Origin: Diplolepis rosae
Taxonomy: Eukaryota > Arthropoda > Insecta > Hymenoptera > Diplolepididae
Assembly: GCA_030998225.1 (NCBI GenBank)
Contig: JAPYXD010000752.1
Location: forward strand, 15,144,501-15,208,500
Direction: 5' to 3'
Length of the DNA stretch: 64,000 nt
Positions within the stretch are counted from its first letter, which is position 1. Every line of letters begins with the position of its first letter. The translations under genes were made by a program, and so were the position numbers. The notes under the pieces were generated by a model. It ran no database searches and was not told the origin of the DNA. It saw only the letters and a list, made by a program, of their open reading frames with translations. Of this stretch, positions 31,403 to 42,655 are shown in pieces.

Positions 31403-34400
31403 TCCCTGCTGGAAGTAAAGTAATGGAAATCCTATCACTTTTGATCGCATTCAATCTCTTAGATAAAAAGATATAAGGAAAATTTATCACTTGCATATTC
31501 ACCTGTATCTCTTTTTATCCTTCGTTTATTCACCTCTATCTCTTTCTATCTCTTTGTCAATCCACATTGACGCCTATCTCTTTCAATCCCGTTTTCTTTA
31601 TCTCTGTCGATTCCTCAAATATTCACCTATATTTGTTTCTATCTCTTTTGTCTATCAACCTCTATATCCCTTAATATCTCATTGTCAATCCAGATTGATG
31701 CCTATCTCTTTCAACCACATTGTCTTTCAACTTATATCTATTTTTATCTTTTTTCTATCCACCACTATCTTTTTCTATCTCTTGTGTATCCAAATTCACG
31801 TATATCTCTTTCATATCCTTCTCGTAATCTCAGCCTATCTCTCGTATATTGACCTATATTTTTTTCTATTTTTATACCAATCCAAATGCACGGCTATATC
31901 TTTCAATGTTCTTTTCTTTATTTCAATATATCATTCATCTAAGTACCTCTATCACTTTCTATCTCTTGTACATCTCTTTGTCAATCCAGGTTCACGCTTA
32001 TTTCTTTGATCTTTATATATCCACCTGTATCTATTCTTATCTCTTTTCTATCCACCACTATCTCTTTTTATCTTTTGTTTATCTGAATCTACATATGTAA
32101 ATATGTCTATCATATCTGTCTATCTCTCGTATATTGACCTATATCTTTTTCTATCTCTTTATCAATCCATATTAACGGCTATATCTTTCAAAACCGTTTT
32201 CTTTATCTCTGTCTATTCTTCATATATCCACCTATATTTGTTTCTATCTCTTGTATATCCACTTTTATTTCTTCATACCTCCCTGTCAATCCAGACTGAT
32301 GCTTATATCTTTCTATATTTTTGTCAATCCAAAATCACGGCTATATCTTTCAAACCCGTTTTCTTTATCTCTGTCTATTCTTCATATAACCACCTATATT
32401 TGTTTCTATCTCTTTTCTACCCTAATCTATTTCTTTATAGCTCTTTGTCAGTCTAGATTAATGCCAATCTATTTCAACCCCATTTTCTTTATCTCAGCCT
32501 GATTCTCATCTATTCACCTGTATCTATTTTTATCTATTTTCTATCCACCACTATCTCTTTCTATCTCTTGTTTATCCAAATTTACTCAGCCTATCTCTCG
32601 TATATTGACCTATATCTTTTTCTATCTCTTTGTCAATCTAAATTCATGGCTATATCTTTCAAACCCGTTTTCCTTATTTCAGTCTATTATTCGTATATCC
32701 ACCTATATTTGTTTCTATCCCTCGTCTATCCACCTATATTTCTTTATACCTCTTTGTCAATCCAGACTGATGCTTATATCTTTCTATATCTTTGTCAATC
32801 CAAAATCACGGCTATATCTTTCAATGTTCTTTTCATTATTTCAATATATCATTCATCTAATTACCTCTATCACTTTCTATCTCTTGTACATCTCTTTGTC
32901 AATCCAGGTTCACGCTTATTTCTTTGATCTTTATATATCCACCTGTATCTATTCTTATCTCTTTTCTATCCACCACTATCTCTTTTTATCTTTTGTTTAT
33001 CTGAATTTACATATGTAAATATGTCTATCATATCTGTCTATCTCTCGTATATTAACCTATATCTTTTTCTACCTCTTTATCAATCCATATTCACGGCTAT
33101 ATCTTTCAAATCCGTTTTCTTTATCTCTGTCTATTCTTCATATATCCACCTATATTTTTTTCTATCTCTTGTATATCTCTTTGTCAATCCGGACTCACGC
33201 TTATTTTTTTCAATCCCTGTATCTCCTTGTAGTTAGATCTTCTAATCTTGTAGATACTGTATCATTAATTACCAATAATTACTTTTATTAATCGAATAGA
33301 AAGGAGATTGAAAATGACACCGAAAATATACAAGGTATAGACCGAAATAGAGAAAAGGGTATTCGAAGATTGAATTGATTTTGGATTGACGAAGGGATGA
33401 AATATAATGAGATTCTATCTCCTTTCTATTCGATGAATAGAAGTAATTATTGGTAATTAATGATACAGTATCTACAAATTTAGAAGATCTAACTACAAGG
33501 AGGGACATGGATTAAAAAAAATAAGCGTGAACCCGGATTGACAAAGAGATATACAAGAGATAGAAAGAGATAGAGGTAAATAGATGAGGGATACATTGAA
33601 CTGAAGAAAAGAACATTGAAAGATATAGCCGTGAATTTGGATTGGCAAAAAGTTAGAAAAATATAAAGGACAATATAAGGGAGATAGAAAATTATTGTGC
33701 TGGATAGAAAAGAGATATAAATAGATACAGGTGGTTAGATGAGGATTAGCTGAGATTAAGAAAACGGGTTTGAAAGATATAGCCGTGATTTTTGATTGAC
33801 AAAGAGATATAAAGAAATAAAAGTGGATAGACGAGGGATAGAAACAAATATAGGTGGATATACGACGAATAGAAATAGATAAAGAAAACGGGATTGCAAG
33901 AGATATAGGCGTGAATTTGGATTAAGAAATGAAAGAGATAGAGGTGAATATAAGAGAGATAGGCTGAGATTTGCAGAAGGGGATTGAAAGAGATATATGT
34001 AAATTTGGATAAACAAGAGATAGAAAGAGATAGTTGTGGATAGAAAAAAGATAAAGATAGGTGAGGATGAGATGAGGATTAGGCTGAGATACAGAAAATG
34101 GGGTTCAAAGAGAAAGGCATCAATCTCGATTAAAAAAGAGATATATAGAAATAGAGGTGGATAAACAAGAGATAGAAACAAATATAGATGGATATAGGAA
34201 GAATAAACAAAGATAAAGAAAACGGGATTGAAAAAGACAGGCGTGAATTTGGATTGACAAAGAGATCGAAGCAGATAGTGGTGGATAGAAAAGAGATCAA
34301 AATCGATACAGGTTGATAGATGAGGATTAGGCAGAAATAAAGAAAATGGGGTTGGCAGATAGATAGGCATCAATCTCGATTGAAAAAGAGATATATAGAA

Positions 34401-34888
34401 ATAGAGGTGGAAAGGCAAGAGATAGAAACAAATATAGGTGTATATACGAAGAATAGACAGAGATAAAGAAAACGGGATTGAAAGAGATAGGCGTGAATTT
34501 GGATTGACAAAGAGATCGAAGCAGATAGTGGTGGATAGAAAAGAGATAAAAATCGATACAGGTTGATAGATGAGGATTAGGCAGAAATAAAGAAAATGGG
34601 GTTGACAGACAAATAGGCATCAATCTCGATTGAAAAAGAGATATATAGAAATAGAGGTGGAAAGGCAAGAGATAGAAACAAATATAGGTGTATATACGAA
34701 GAATAGACAGAGATAAAGAAAACGGGATTGAAAGAGATAGGCTTGAATTTAGATTGACAAAGAGATAGAAAGAGATAAAGGTGAATAGACGAGGGATAAG
34801 AAGGGATACAGGTGAATATATACAAGCGATAAATTTTCCTTATCTATAAAAAAATGATAGGATTTCTATCTCTTTACTTACAGCAGGG
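31403..34888. repeat. 3.5 kb TATC/GATA giant foldback element
   Basis: Ends CCCTGCTGGAAGTAAAG and CTTTACTTACAGCAGGG, each next to TA. Left arm to 33290 is pyrimidine-rich on the plus strand (TCTATCTCTTTGTCAATCC, GGCTATATCTTTCAAACCCG); right arm from 33420 is its purine-rich complement. The turn at 33230-33500 is an almost perfect palindrome around GATACAGTATCTACAA / AGATACTGTATCATTAATT. Internal duplications: 31906-32266 recurs at about 32820-33180, and 34101, 34351, 34601 start ~250 bp tandem units. Frames of up to 220 codons (Phe/Leu/Ser/Tyr-rich) are artefacts. Confidence 0.85.
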
Positions 34889-35059
34889 TAGGGTTCGAAT
34901 CTCGGTATATGCTGATTTTTCAGTATTATACGCGATAGCGACTAATTTAGAATATTGGTTATCTACAAAGTAATGTATTTATAAAATTGTTAAATACATG
35001 TTAGGGGTACGAAAATTAACAAGTTTGAAACAAAAGAACGAGAAGAGAATACGAAGGGA

Positions 35060-35285
35060 TTCAAATTTTTTTTACAATTATAGAAAGAGATAAATTTTGC
35101 CGGATGCAGGAATAGACGAGGGAATATGAAGATACAGATATTACCGGACGTAAGGATAGACTGGAAATAGGGAGAGATAGATATTCCAGAACAAAAGATA
35201 AACTGAGGGATAGAAAGAGATAGATATTCCTTGGCATGGTGGATATTTCTGTCTCTTTTTATCTTTTTACTTCTATCAGGGATGA
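35060..35285 (-). repeat. GATA-rich arm with CAGGGA end
   Basis: Purine-rich sequence (GGGATAGAAAGAGATAGATA) ending TTTTTACTTCTATCAGGGA. Its complement resembles the left arm of block 1 (TATCCCTCAGTCTATC), so 29513 and 35276 might be the two ends of one larger element enclosing the 3.5 kb hairpin. Confidence 0.6.
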
Positions 35286-36224
35286 CGAATTATGATTGGT
35301 ACTTTGGGGTTTTTGAGGTCGCTCATTTTCAATCTGAAGTCAAAGTATCAAAATTGTAAATGGCAGATAAGTTGGTACAGAAAAAGATAAGTTCAAAATG
35401 AACAGGATTGAAAAAACTTTTTATTCCAATTAAGAGTTTCATAAAATGTAGACATTTATTCAAAAAGGGGATGTTAAATTTTACTTAAATCTAATATCTT
35501 CTCATATCTAAAGAGAATCTAAAAATAATTTTATCTCAGAATTTGTCCATCTGGCCAGAACTATTTCAGATGATCTGGATGATCAAAAATTCGGGTTTTA
35601 TAAAATTGTCAGATCGCTGTGCAATCCTTGCAGAATTTTAAGCAGGAATATTATTACACAAGTCCCTAATATATTCTTTACGGGTTTCTGCATAAAATTT
35701 TGCATGCAAATTTCAGATGTAGGCTGGAAAAGGTATAAAAAACCAAAAATGAATAAATGAAACAGTGAAAAAAAAAATTATTTTTGACTATTTATCACCT
35801 TTCACATTAATTGAATAAATTTGAATCTGAATTATAATGAGATTTTGACAGAATTCTTTACACAGGTTCTCAAGTGTAATGAGTCCAAGGCTGCGTGCTG
35901 AAATTCAACTTTTAGCCGCTTTTATCCTTTTTGCAGTTGCTAAATATTTCGCGCCTCTTTCTTATTCAGTCAGCGGAACGCGATCCTTATGGGAAACATA
36001 GTGCAAAAATGCGCACACGTGCATTGTCTTTGAACGTATCCTGAACGATCTTTATCTCAGGTGCGATTTACGCGGACTTATCATTTTCATCCTAAAGAAG
36101 AAACTTAGTAAATATTTTTCCTGAGACCAGGAAAAAATAGTGACGGTAAAGCAATCACGCAATGATGAAAATTGTTGTATTCAATTTATTATAAAGTTAT
36201 ATAGTCATTTGCACATACAATCTA
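35286..36224. other. non-coding AT-rich DNA
   Basis: No recognised feature. Confidence 0.4.
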
Positions 36225-36443
36225 CTCTCTAAATATAAATCAGTCAAATTTCCACTTATTGAATCAGTGATTTGCCCTTTTACTTATTCACTAGTGAAAA
36301 TCATCTTTTTCACTGTCAAATCTATTAATTTTCACTAAAGTTATCAGTAAAATTTGACTGATTCACAGTAACCTTTTTTTGCTATTTGAATCAGTAAAAT
36401 TTCACTTATAATCAGTAGATTTTGACTGATTCAGATTTAGGGG
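36225..36443. mobile_element. palindromic MITE, CTCTCTAAAT / AATCAGTCAAA family, copy 1
   Basis: Left CTCTAAATATAAATCAGTCA and right TGACTGATTCAGATTTAG are inverted. Internally the word ATCAGT(C/G)AAAATT recurs in both orientations. Copy 2 at 59913-60161 is closely related. Confidence 0.75.
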
Positions 36444-37559
36444 GTATGAAATTCAATTTACACTATTATAAGAATTATTACATTACAATGTATCCAAAAA
36501 ATAGAATATCTCATAATATCTTTGGTCGATTTTCGAAATTTGAAAGAAATTTTCAAACAATTTATTAATCAAGATTATTTGATCGAATTGCAACGCATTG
36601 GCACTGCTGGAAGTAAATATATTAAAATATATATAAATAAGATATTGATTCAAAAGAATACACGTATTATCATCTTTTATAAACGAATAGGTCAGCATAG
36701 AAAAAGTATGGAAATGGATACCCACGGATAGACTTACATTTAAAAAATCATTTCGAATATGAAATTTATTACCTGCACAGAGACTTCTAGGTGACACCAA
36801 TTAATTTTTCAACATTTTTAGTTTGAAAATACATCAACGTGCTGGAATTTCATAAAAACCCCAAAACCTTTCTAAATAAAGGTACTAAACATTTTAAAAA
36901 TTATATGGATGGTCTAAACTCAAAAAATAAAAATATTAAAGGTGGCGGATCTTCTTAAAATACGATTTATAACCAAATGGAAAAAACCTATTTGATTTAC
37001 AACACGAATTTACTACAATTATCATTTGAAATAAGTTGTGCAAGATCAGATTATGTCAATTTACTAATTGTTTTTTTATTTAATTCGACACAAAAGTATA
37101 TTGTTTCATAACTAATGCACACGAAATAATAAATTAAAAATATATAAACATATGAAATTCGAAAACATTTATGACAGGATGCGTTTTCGAGAAATTGATG
37201 TCTTGATGCTTTCGAGTAACGAGTGTCACGACTTCTCAACTATTTTTACACCACGTTTTTAATAGCCGTTCTCAATTCTTGAATACGCTTAATGAGTTTT
37301 TCGAAATTGCTGGCTTTAATGAATAATCAGGATCGTACAATGTTTTAATAATTAAAATTAACTAATTCCTGTGCAAAAAATTGTCTCATTTCTAGGTTCA
37401 TAGAAATTTTTGACTCACTTTCATAAACGGTGAAGAAATACGAAAAATACTTAAATTGACATAATTTTATCTAAGGAGTTTGAAAATGAAATTGGTCAAA
37501 TTTATAGCCGGATATAATAACAATAAATTAATTTTTTTCAATTTTACATTTTACATTTC
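36444..37559. other. non-coding AT-rich DNA
   Basis: CACTGCTGGAAGTAAATATA at 36603 recalls the end of the TATC/GATA foldback family. Nothing else recognised. Confidence 0.35.
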
Positions 37560-38690
37560 GGACTAAGGCGGAATGGGACCCATAAAATCTTTTTTATTCG
37601 AAACATTCACCAGGGTTTCATTTTTTCAAATCTAAATTTAATCTAATTTTTATTTTCCTGAATTATAATTGAACTTATATGTCAATTTGCACGAATTATC
37701 ATTTACCTAATTTCTTTGTAACTAATTAAAATTTCAAGAACTGAATCAATTTGACAAGTTATACTGTATTCATAATAAATTGGCTTAATATGAAAGTTAT
37801 CTTCATAATCTTTAGTATTGATATTGACTATTTATACTATACTATTGACTGTTTTACTACTTTAAATGCTTTATCCCACTGAAACACATGTTTTCATTAT
37901 TCTGATTTAATTCATTGTGTTGAAAGAAATGACTGGGTGACTTAAACTGACGCAGCACCCTATTTTCAAAGTAAAACGTCAGCACTTTTTTGTTTATCGT
38001 GCAACTTCCGTAAATGAGTGCGTAATCGGGAGCGACAATTATAACATTTCTCTATGCATTGTATTCTTTCTCTAACGAAAATGGAACGTTTTTTAAATAG
38101 ATGAAATATTAATCTTTCTATTTATTTTTTTTCGATAAAGTCTTAAAGGGGGCGCATAAATATTCCCCAAATTCTATATTTCATCAAATTTATTTTACCA
38201 AAATTCATATGACCTAATTATCAATTGCTCTAATTTTTATATTTTAAATTTAACACATAACCTAATGTTTATATTTACGAATAATTATTTGTCTGGATTT
38301 TTATTTTCATAATTAATATATTTCCGAATTACTATTTCACTTGAATTGTCAACTGGATTGGCATGTTACATAAAAAATATTCAACCCGAAATTCATTCCG
38401 CCAAAAAATAATCGTGGGAGACTTTAATTTATACAAACAAAATTTTTAATTTGAATTATTATAAATTCTGATTGGCTAGATTTGTCTTTGGCGCTGTTAT
38501 TTTTCGGCCCGATGTGTTTTAGGTCAAATGTTTCTCATGTAACATGACAATTCGGTGAATTAGGATTCAGGTGAAATGCTGATTCCGAAATATGAAAATT
38601 ATGGCAATTGATAATTCGGAAAAATAAAAATTAGATTAAAGATTTAGTCTCGTGTTCAGGCCCGTTTCGGAAGCTTATTCAAGGATTTTT
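37560..38690. repeat. diffuse inverted repeat of TAATCTAATTTTTATTTTCC type
   Basis: AATCTAATTTTTATTTTCCTGAA (37637, in part) is inverted near 38600-38640 (GGAAAAATAAAAATTAGATT). Related words such as CCTAATTATCAATTG recur at intervals between. Ends uncertain. Confidence 0.4.
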
Positions 38691-40267
38691 TTTTTATAAT
38701 AGAATAAAATACAATTATTTAAATTTTTTTACATCTTTTCATCGACAACGTGAACTATAACAAAATTCTTTTTTTACTTAATTTTACACAATTTTATAAT
38801 TATTTTTTAAGCTAAAGTAGACACCTTTGAAAGGAGGTAGGTGGGTGGCGCGGATAATTACGGCACTTGGAGTCATCTGAAACAAAAATTTTAATTGATT
38901 ATTGTTCTAAATGCTTATGGCTCCGTCCCGTACTAGATATAAACATTTTTTATAATAAATAACAAAATGGGGGACTTGTAAAAAAACAATTAAAAAATCG
39001 TGATTTTTTTCGTTAAAAATCACTGAATAAAAGAAATTATCATTATAATTAAGTAATTTTAGTACCCGACGGAGTAACTTTTGTGTAGAATAACATGTGC
39101 AAAAATGAAAGCAATCTGTTGGATACAATGTTTTTAACCACCCGCGCCGCTTACAAAAATGTTGTTTCGAGCAAAAATTTGACTGCCTCAAAATAGAAAT
39201 AATTCTTATCAAATAGCCTTATCTATTAAATATGATTGTTTTTTAAAGCACTTTCCACGGTTTTCTATACTCAAATCATTTCTTTCATTTTTCTTTTGGG
39301 ATGGAAGTGGAACTCATCCTTCCTACGTCGCCAGAAGTTCCGGTTCTGTAAAAAAATGGTATCTTTTCTGTGGATTTTCCATGAAAGGAAAAATACAGAG
39401 TAACAGGATGTTAAATCAGGCCTGTAAAATCTTATCTTCTATTTCTTTTATGTCTGAAGAATTGATAGTAAATTGTTTGATAAGCTCGATGCACATTGAA
39501 GGACGCAAGTCCTTTAATTTGCTGCAATACGGTATCAGGTTCATTTGAATGTACCAATCAGGGCTCGTTCATGCATCACGTAACGCAATTTTCTTTTATT
39601 TACATAGTTGTCTTTTTTTAAGTTTATGCAATTTCTACATTCTCATAATATGAGAAGCTATTAGTTTTATGTGAAAAATAACTTTTCAAATTTTCATAAA
39701 ATCTCGATGTTTTGAGAAACTTTGAGTGAGTAAAAAACAAAATTGTTTTTTTCAAATAGATCTACAACTTTGCTGCTGACCATTTTTTCATAAGAGTTAT
39801 ATCTTTTGTTTATTAATGAAAAATATTATTTTTGAAAGCAAGTGTAGCTCTAATGGATATAAAATAAAAATCGAGCGTAATTTGTATGTAAATGACATAC
39901 TTGTAGAACACCGAGCGCGACGACCGAATTGCTCTAGACGCGCTCAAACTTGTGAGCGAAGTGTTACGTAATATGTTCACAATAAGACGTAAGAGATCGA
40001 CGTGAAACTAGTGGATATTGATTCGTCAGAAATCTCATTCATCCAATAAACCATTTCCCCAAAAAATCGCTAGATTGTTCCTAACTATAAGCTGTAAATC
40101 CCCTGTCACAAAAAAACAAGATCGCGCACAGATCTACTGTCACCGAAATTTTCTCCAAAATGCAGCTCATATTTTTTTGTGACAGTGGAAATACAGCTTA
40201 TTCTCAGTAAGTCTAGCAGTTTTTCAAAAAAATGATTTATTGTGTGACAAATACACACCTACCCCAC
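38691..40267. other. non-coding AT-rich DNA
   Basis: A loosely inverted pair GGTGGGTGGCGCGG (38842) and ACCACCCGCGCCGC (39137). At 39720-39830 a unit related to the tandem repeat of 47460-48100 (AGATCTACAACTTTGCTGCT; TAAGAGTTATATCTTTTG). No gene. Confidence 0.4.
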
Positions 40268-40599
40268 AGAAAAAAAAAATGATCCGGATTAGCTAATTTT
40301 TATTAGCAGAAAATTATTCGTCATCGTGGCTAATATTTTAGCTGATGTATGAGGGTAGTCCCAGAAGTACCCAAACTAACAAAGAAAACCGAAAAAATTT
40401 GGAAAAAATACCTTTATATGAAATAGGCAAAATAAGCGCTCTTTACCTTCCCGCGCAGCGGCAGAATAGCACTTTATTGTATCGCGACAACCGGCACGTA
40501 AAGTAATAGTAAGGAGGGGGAAGTGAGAGAGAAAGAGAGAAGGATGCGTACGAGTGCAAGGCAATACGATAACATTACAATGTTGATTGTAGAATTATA

Positions 40600-41425
40600 C
40601 GAGGTCTGTCCGGAAAATATCGGGCCTACCTTTATATCTCCGCGCCATAGTGTTCGAGCGACCTCTGCGGGGCATGAACCTCAACAGTAAAGTCTCACGA
40701 ACCTATCGGTTGCTTGCTGACATCTGCCGGACGTATAGTTCATGCGCAGCGTGTCTTTGTTTACAAAGCTATTTTTGAGTTCGGCAGATTTTGTGATTGT
40801 TAAAAATGACTGAAAAACAAGATCAACGAATTTGCATCAAATTTTGTTTTCAACTCGGAAAAACGAGTTCGGAAACTATTCAGATGATGCAGAAGGCCTT
40901 TGGGAATGAGTGTATGAGCAAAACACGAATAAAAGAGTGGTATAATCGTTTCAAAGGAGGCCGCATTTCTGTTGATAGTGATTCTCGTTCTGGCCGATTT
41001 TGAACAAGATTTTAGGAATGACTCGCGTGTGTGCGGTGACTGGCTTCTTCACTACGATAACGCGCCAGCGCATTCATCGAATCTTGTGCAACAGTTTCTG
41101 AGTAAACATAGTATCTCATTGCTTCGACAACCTCCGTACAGTCCCGACATAGCCCTCTGTGACTTTTGCCTGTTTCCAAAACAAAAAACCACTCAAAGGA
41201 CAGCGATTCGATGACAAAACGACGGTTGAAAATAATGCAACGAGCGTACTCAAGGCCATCCCTAAAAGTGAGTTCCAGGACTGTCTCGAGAAGTGGAAAC
41301 ATCCCTGGAATCGTGTTATTCAATTAAGTGGGGATTACTTTGAAGGATGTCACCCGCCTGATGATGAAGAATAACGCCAGCGCGGAGATATAAAGGTAGG
41401 CCCGATACTTTCCGGACAGACCTCG
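40600..41425 (+). mobile_element. mariner 8, internally deleted, long inverted ends (826 bp)
   Basis: Ends CGAGGTCTGTCCGGAAAATA and TATAAAGGTAGGCCCGATAC...CAGACCTCG, inverted over about 47 bp, TA at 40598-40599 and 41426-41427. Encodes a shortened transposase on the plus strand. Confidence 0.9.
40806..41374 (+). pseudogene. mariner 8 transposase, deleted and frameshifted
   Basis: Starts MTEKQDQRICIKFCFQLGKT (40806), reads TRIKEWYNRFKGGRISVDSD, then a deletion removes the second helix-turn-helix and first Asp. A second frame has LLHYDNAPAHSSN and PPYSPDIALCDFCLF with 34 residues between the last two Asp. A third frame ends WNRVIQLSGDYFEG and stop at 41374. Confidence 0.85.
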
Positions 41426-41640
41426 TAACATTGCCCCAGACGCGTACGTGCGCTGTACAATCAAGCACCATTTTACTGAACTTCTACTCCTCGGGCAGAT
41501 GAATTCGCGCTTTCTCTGCCTATTTCAGATAAAGTACCGTATGTACGACAGCAGTAAAGTTGACCTTCATACGAGGATGTAAAATTTAACGTCCGAACCG
41601 AAGGCGAAAAGGTCAACTTTGTTGCTTAGGTACATAAGTA

Positions 41641-42340
41641 CTATTATTTATCAACGTAGTCTCTTTTTAGCTCGATACACTTTTCCCAGCGATATAGCTG
41701 TAATGAGTTCGCATAATACTCGCCGTTGATTGTTTTTCCTTTTTGAGAATAATCAATGAAACTGATCCCATGTGCATTCCAAAAAACTGATGCCATGACC
41801 TTGCCAGCAGATGGAACTGTCTTCGCCATCTTTGAAGCCAATTCTCCCCATTCAGTCCATTGTTTTGACTGTTCCTTCGTCTCAGGTGTGAAGCGCTGGA
41901 ACCATATTTCATCCATGGTTATGAATCAACGCAAAAAATCTGCTTTTTTGCTATGAAACATCGACAGACTCGATTGAGACATCCTCACGACGCTGTTTTA
42001 GTTCCATTGTGAGCAAAAGCGGCGCCCATCTTCCGCACAGCTTTCTCATGCCCAAATTTTCAGTCAATATGCGATTTACAGCATTTTTTGAAATGCCTAC
42101 CATGTCTGCTAGCTCGCGCACTTTTAGTCGACGGCGATCCAATACCATTTTGTGGATTTTTTTTACCATTTCTGTCGTGGTCTCCTCATTTGGTTGACCA
42201 CTGCGATCTTATTCTTGGCAGCTCTTACTACCTCGTTTAAATTCTGCCACCCAATAGCTTTGATATTGGTTGGACTTAGACCTTTCCAATGAAAGTATTG
42301 TATCACATAACGATGACCAATTTTTTCCATGTTTACAAAT
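41641..42340 (-). pseudogene. mariner 7 transposase fragments
   Basis: From the N-terminus at 42330 (MEKIGHRYVIQYFHWKGLSP) through MVKKIHKMVLDRRRLKVREL (42169) and MRKLCGRWAPLLLTMELKQ, then MDEIWFQRFTPETKEQSKQW (41916), VMASVFWNAHGISFIDY. The second and third catalytic Asp region is missing; a terminal WEKCIELKRDYVDK remains. Confidence 0.82.
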
Positions 42341-42655
42341 TCACTGAGAGCGTTCACTATTAATAGCTATCAAACAAATACTAAACAACGTAGCATCTTC
42401 AAACTTCTAACACAAGCTTTATAAGGTTGATACTTTTGACCATAGTAATTTTTTTCAAACGTGCAGCTAAGGCATTAGTAGAAGATTTAAACGAAATTAG
42501 ATCTATTAAATAATTTTTATAGTTAACGCAACTAATTTGTCAGCTAATATCAATTTCCTGAAACACAGCTAAGGACTTAAGTGTCCTTATAATAGAAAAG
42601 AGTATTAGCTGAAGAAACTGAAAATTAGGTCCTGCAGCTAAGTATTTTTCTTCGC

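Larger units (their letters stand above)
40411..41640. other. insert within mariner relic 7, itself carrying mariner 8
   Basis: Absent from the sister copy at 57931. The flanks of the inner mariner (40411-40599 and 41426-41640) are GC-richer (CAACCGGCACGTAAAG; CCCCAGACGCGTACGTGCGC) and unassigned. TTAT near both junctions could be a target duplication. Confidence 0.4.
40350..42445 (-). mobile_element. mariner relic 7 with nested insertion
   Basis: Left end TGAGGGTAGTCCCAGAAGTA, right end near AAGGTTGATACTTTTGACC, TA beside each. Same family as the mariner at 57931-60210 (shared CTAACAAAGAAAA and AGCTCGATACACTTTTCCCA). A block at 40411-41640 interrupts it. Confidence 0.78.
40268..42655. repeat. 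possible TTAGCTG MITE split by mariner 7
   Basis: 40268-40349 and 42446-42655 both carry repeated TTAGCTG/CAGCTAA words and end in CCACAGAAAAAA-like and TTTTTCTTCGCGCGTGG sequence. The mariner between would be a later insertion. Target duplication not shown. Confidence 0.35.

Noticed and set aside
31491..34825. Long open frames (up to 220 codons) in both strands of the TATC/GATA block
   Set aside because: They are Phe/Leu/Ser/Tyr/Ile-rich readings of a degenerate simple repeat in several frames at once, without domains; stop-free by composition.
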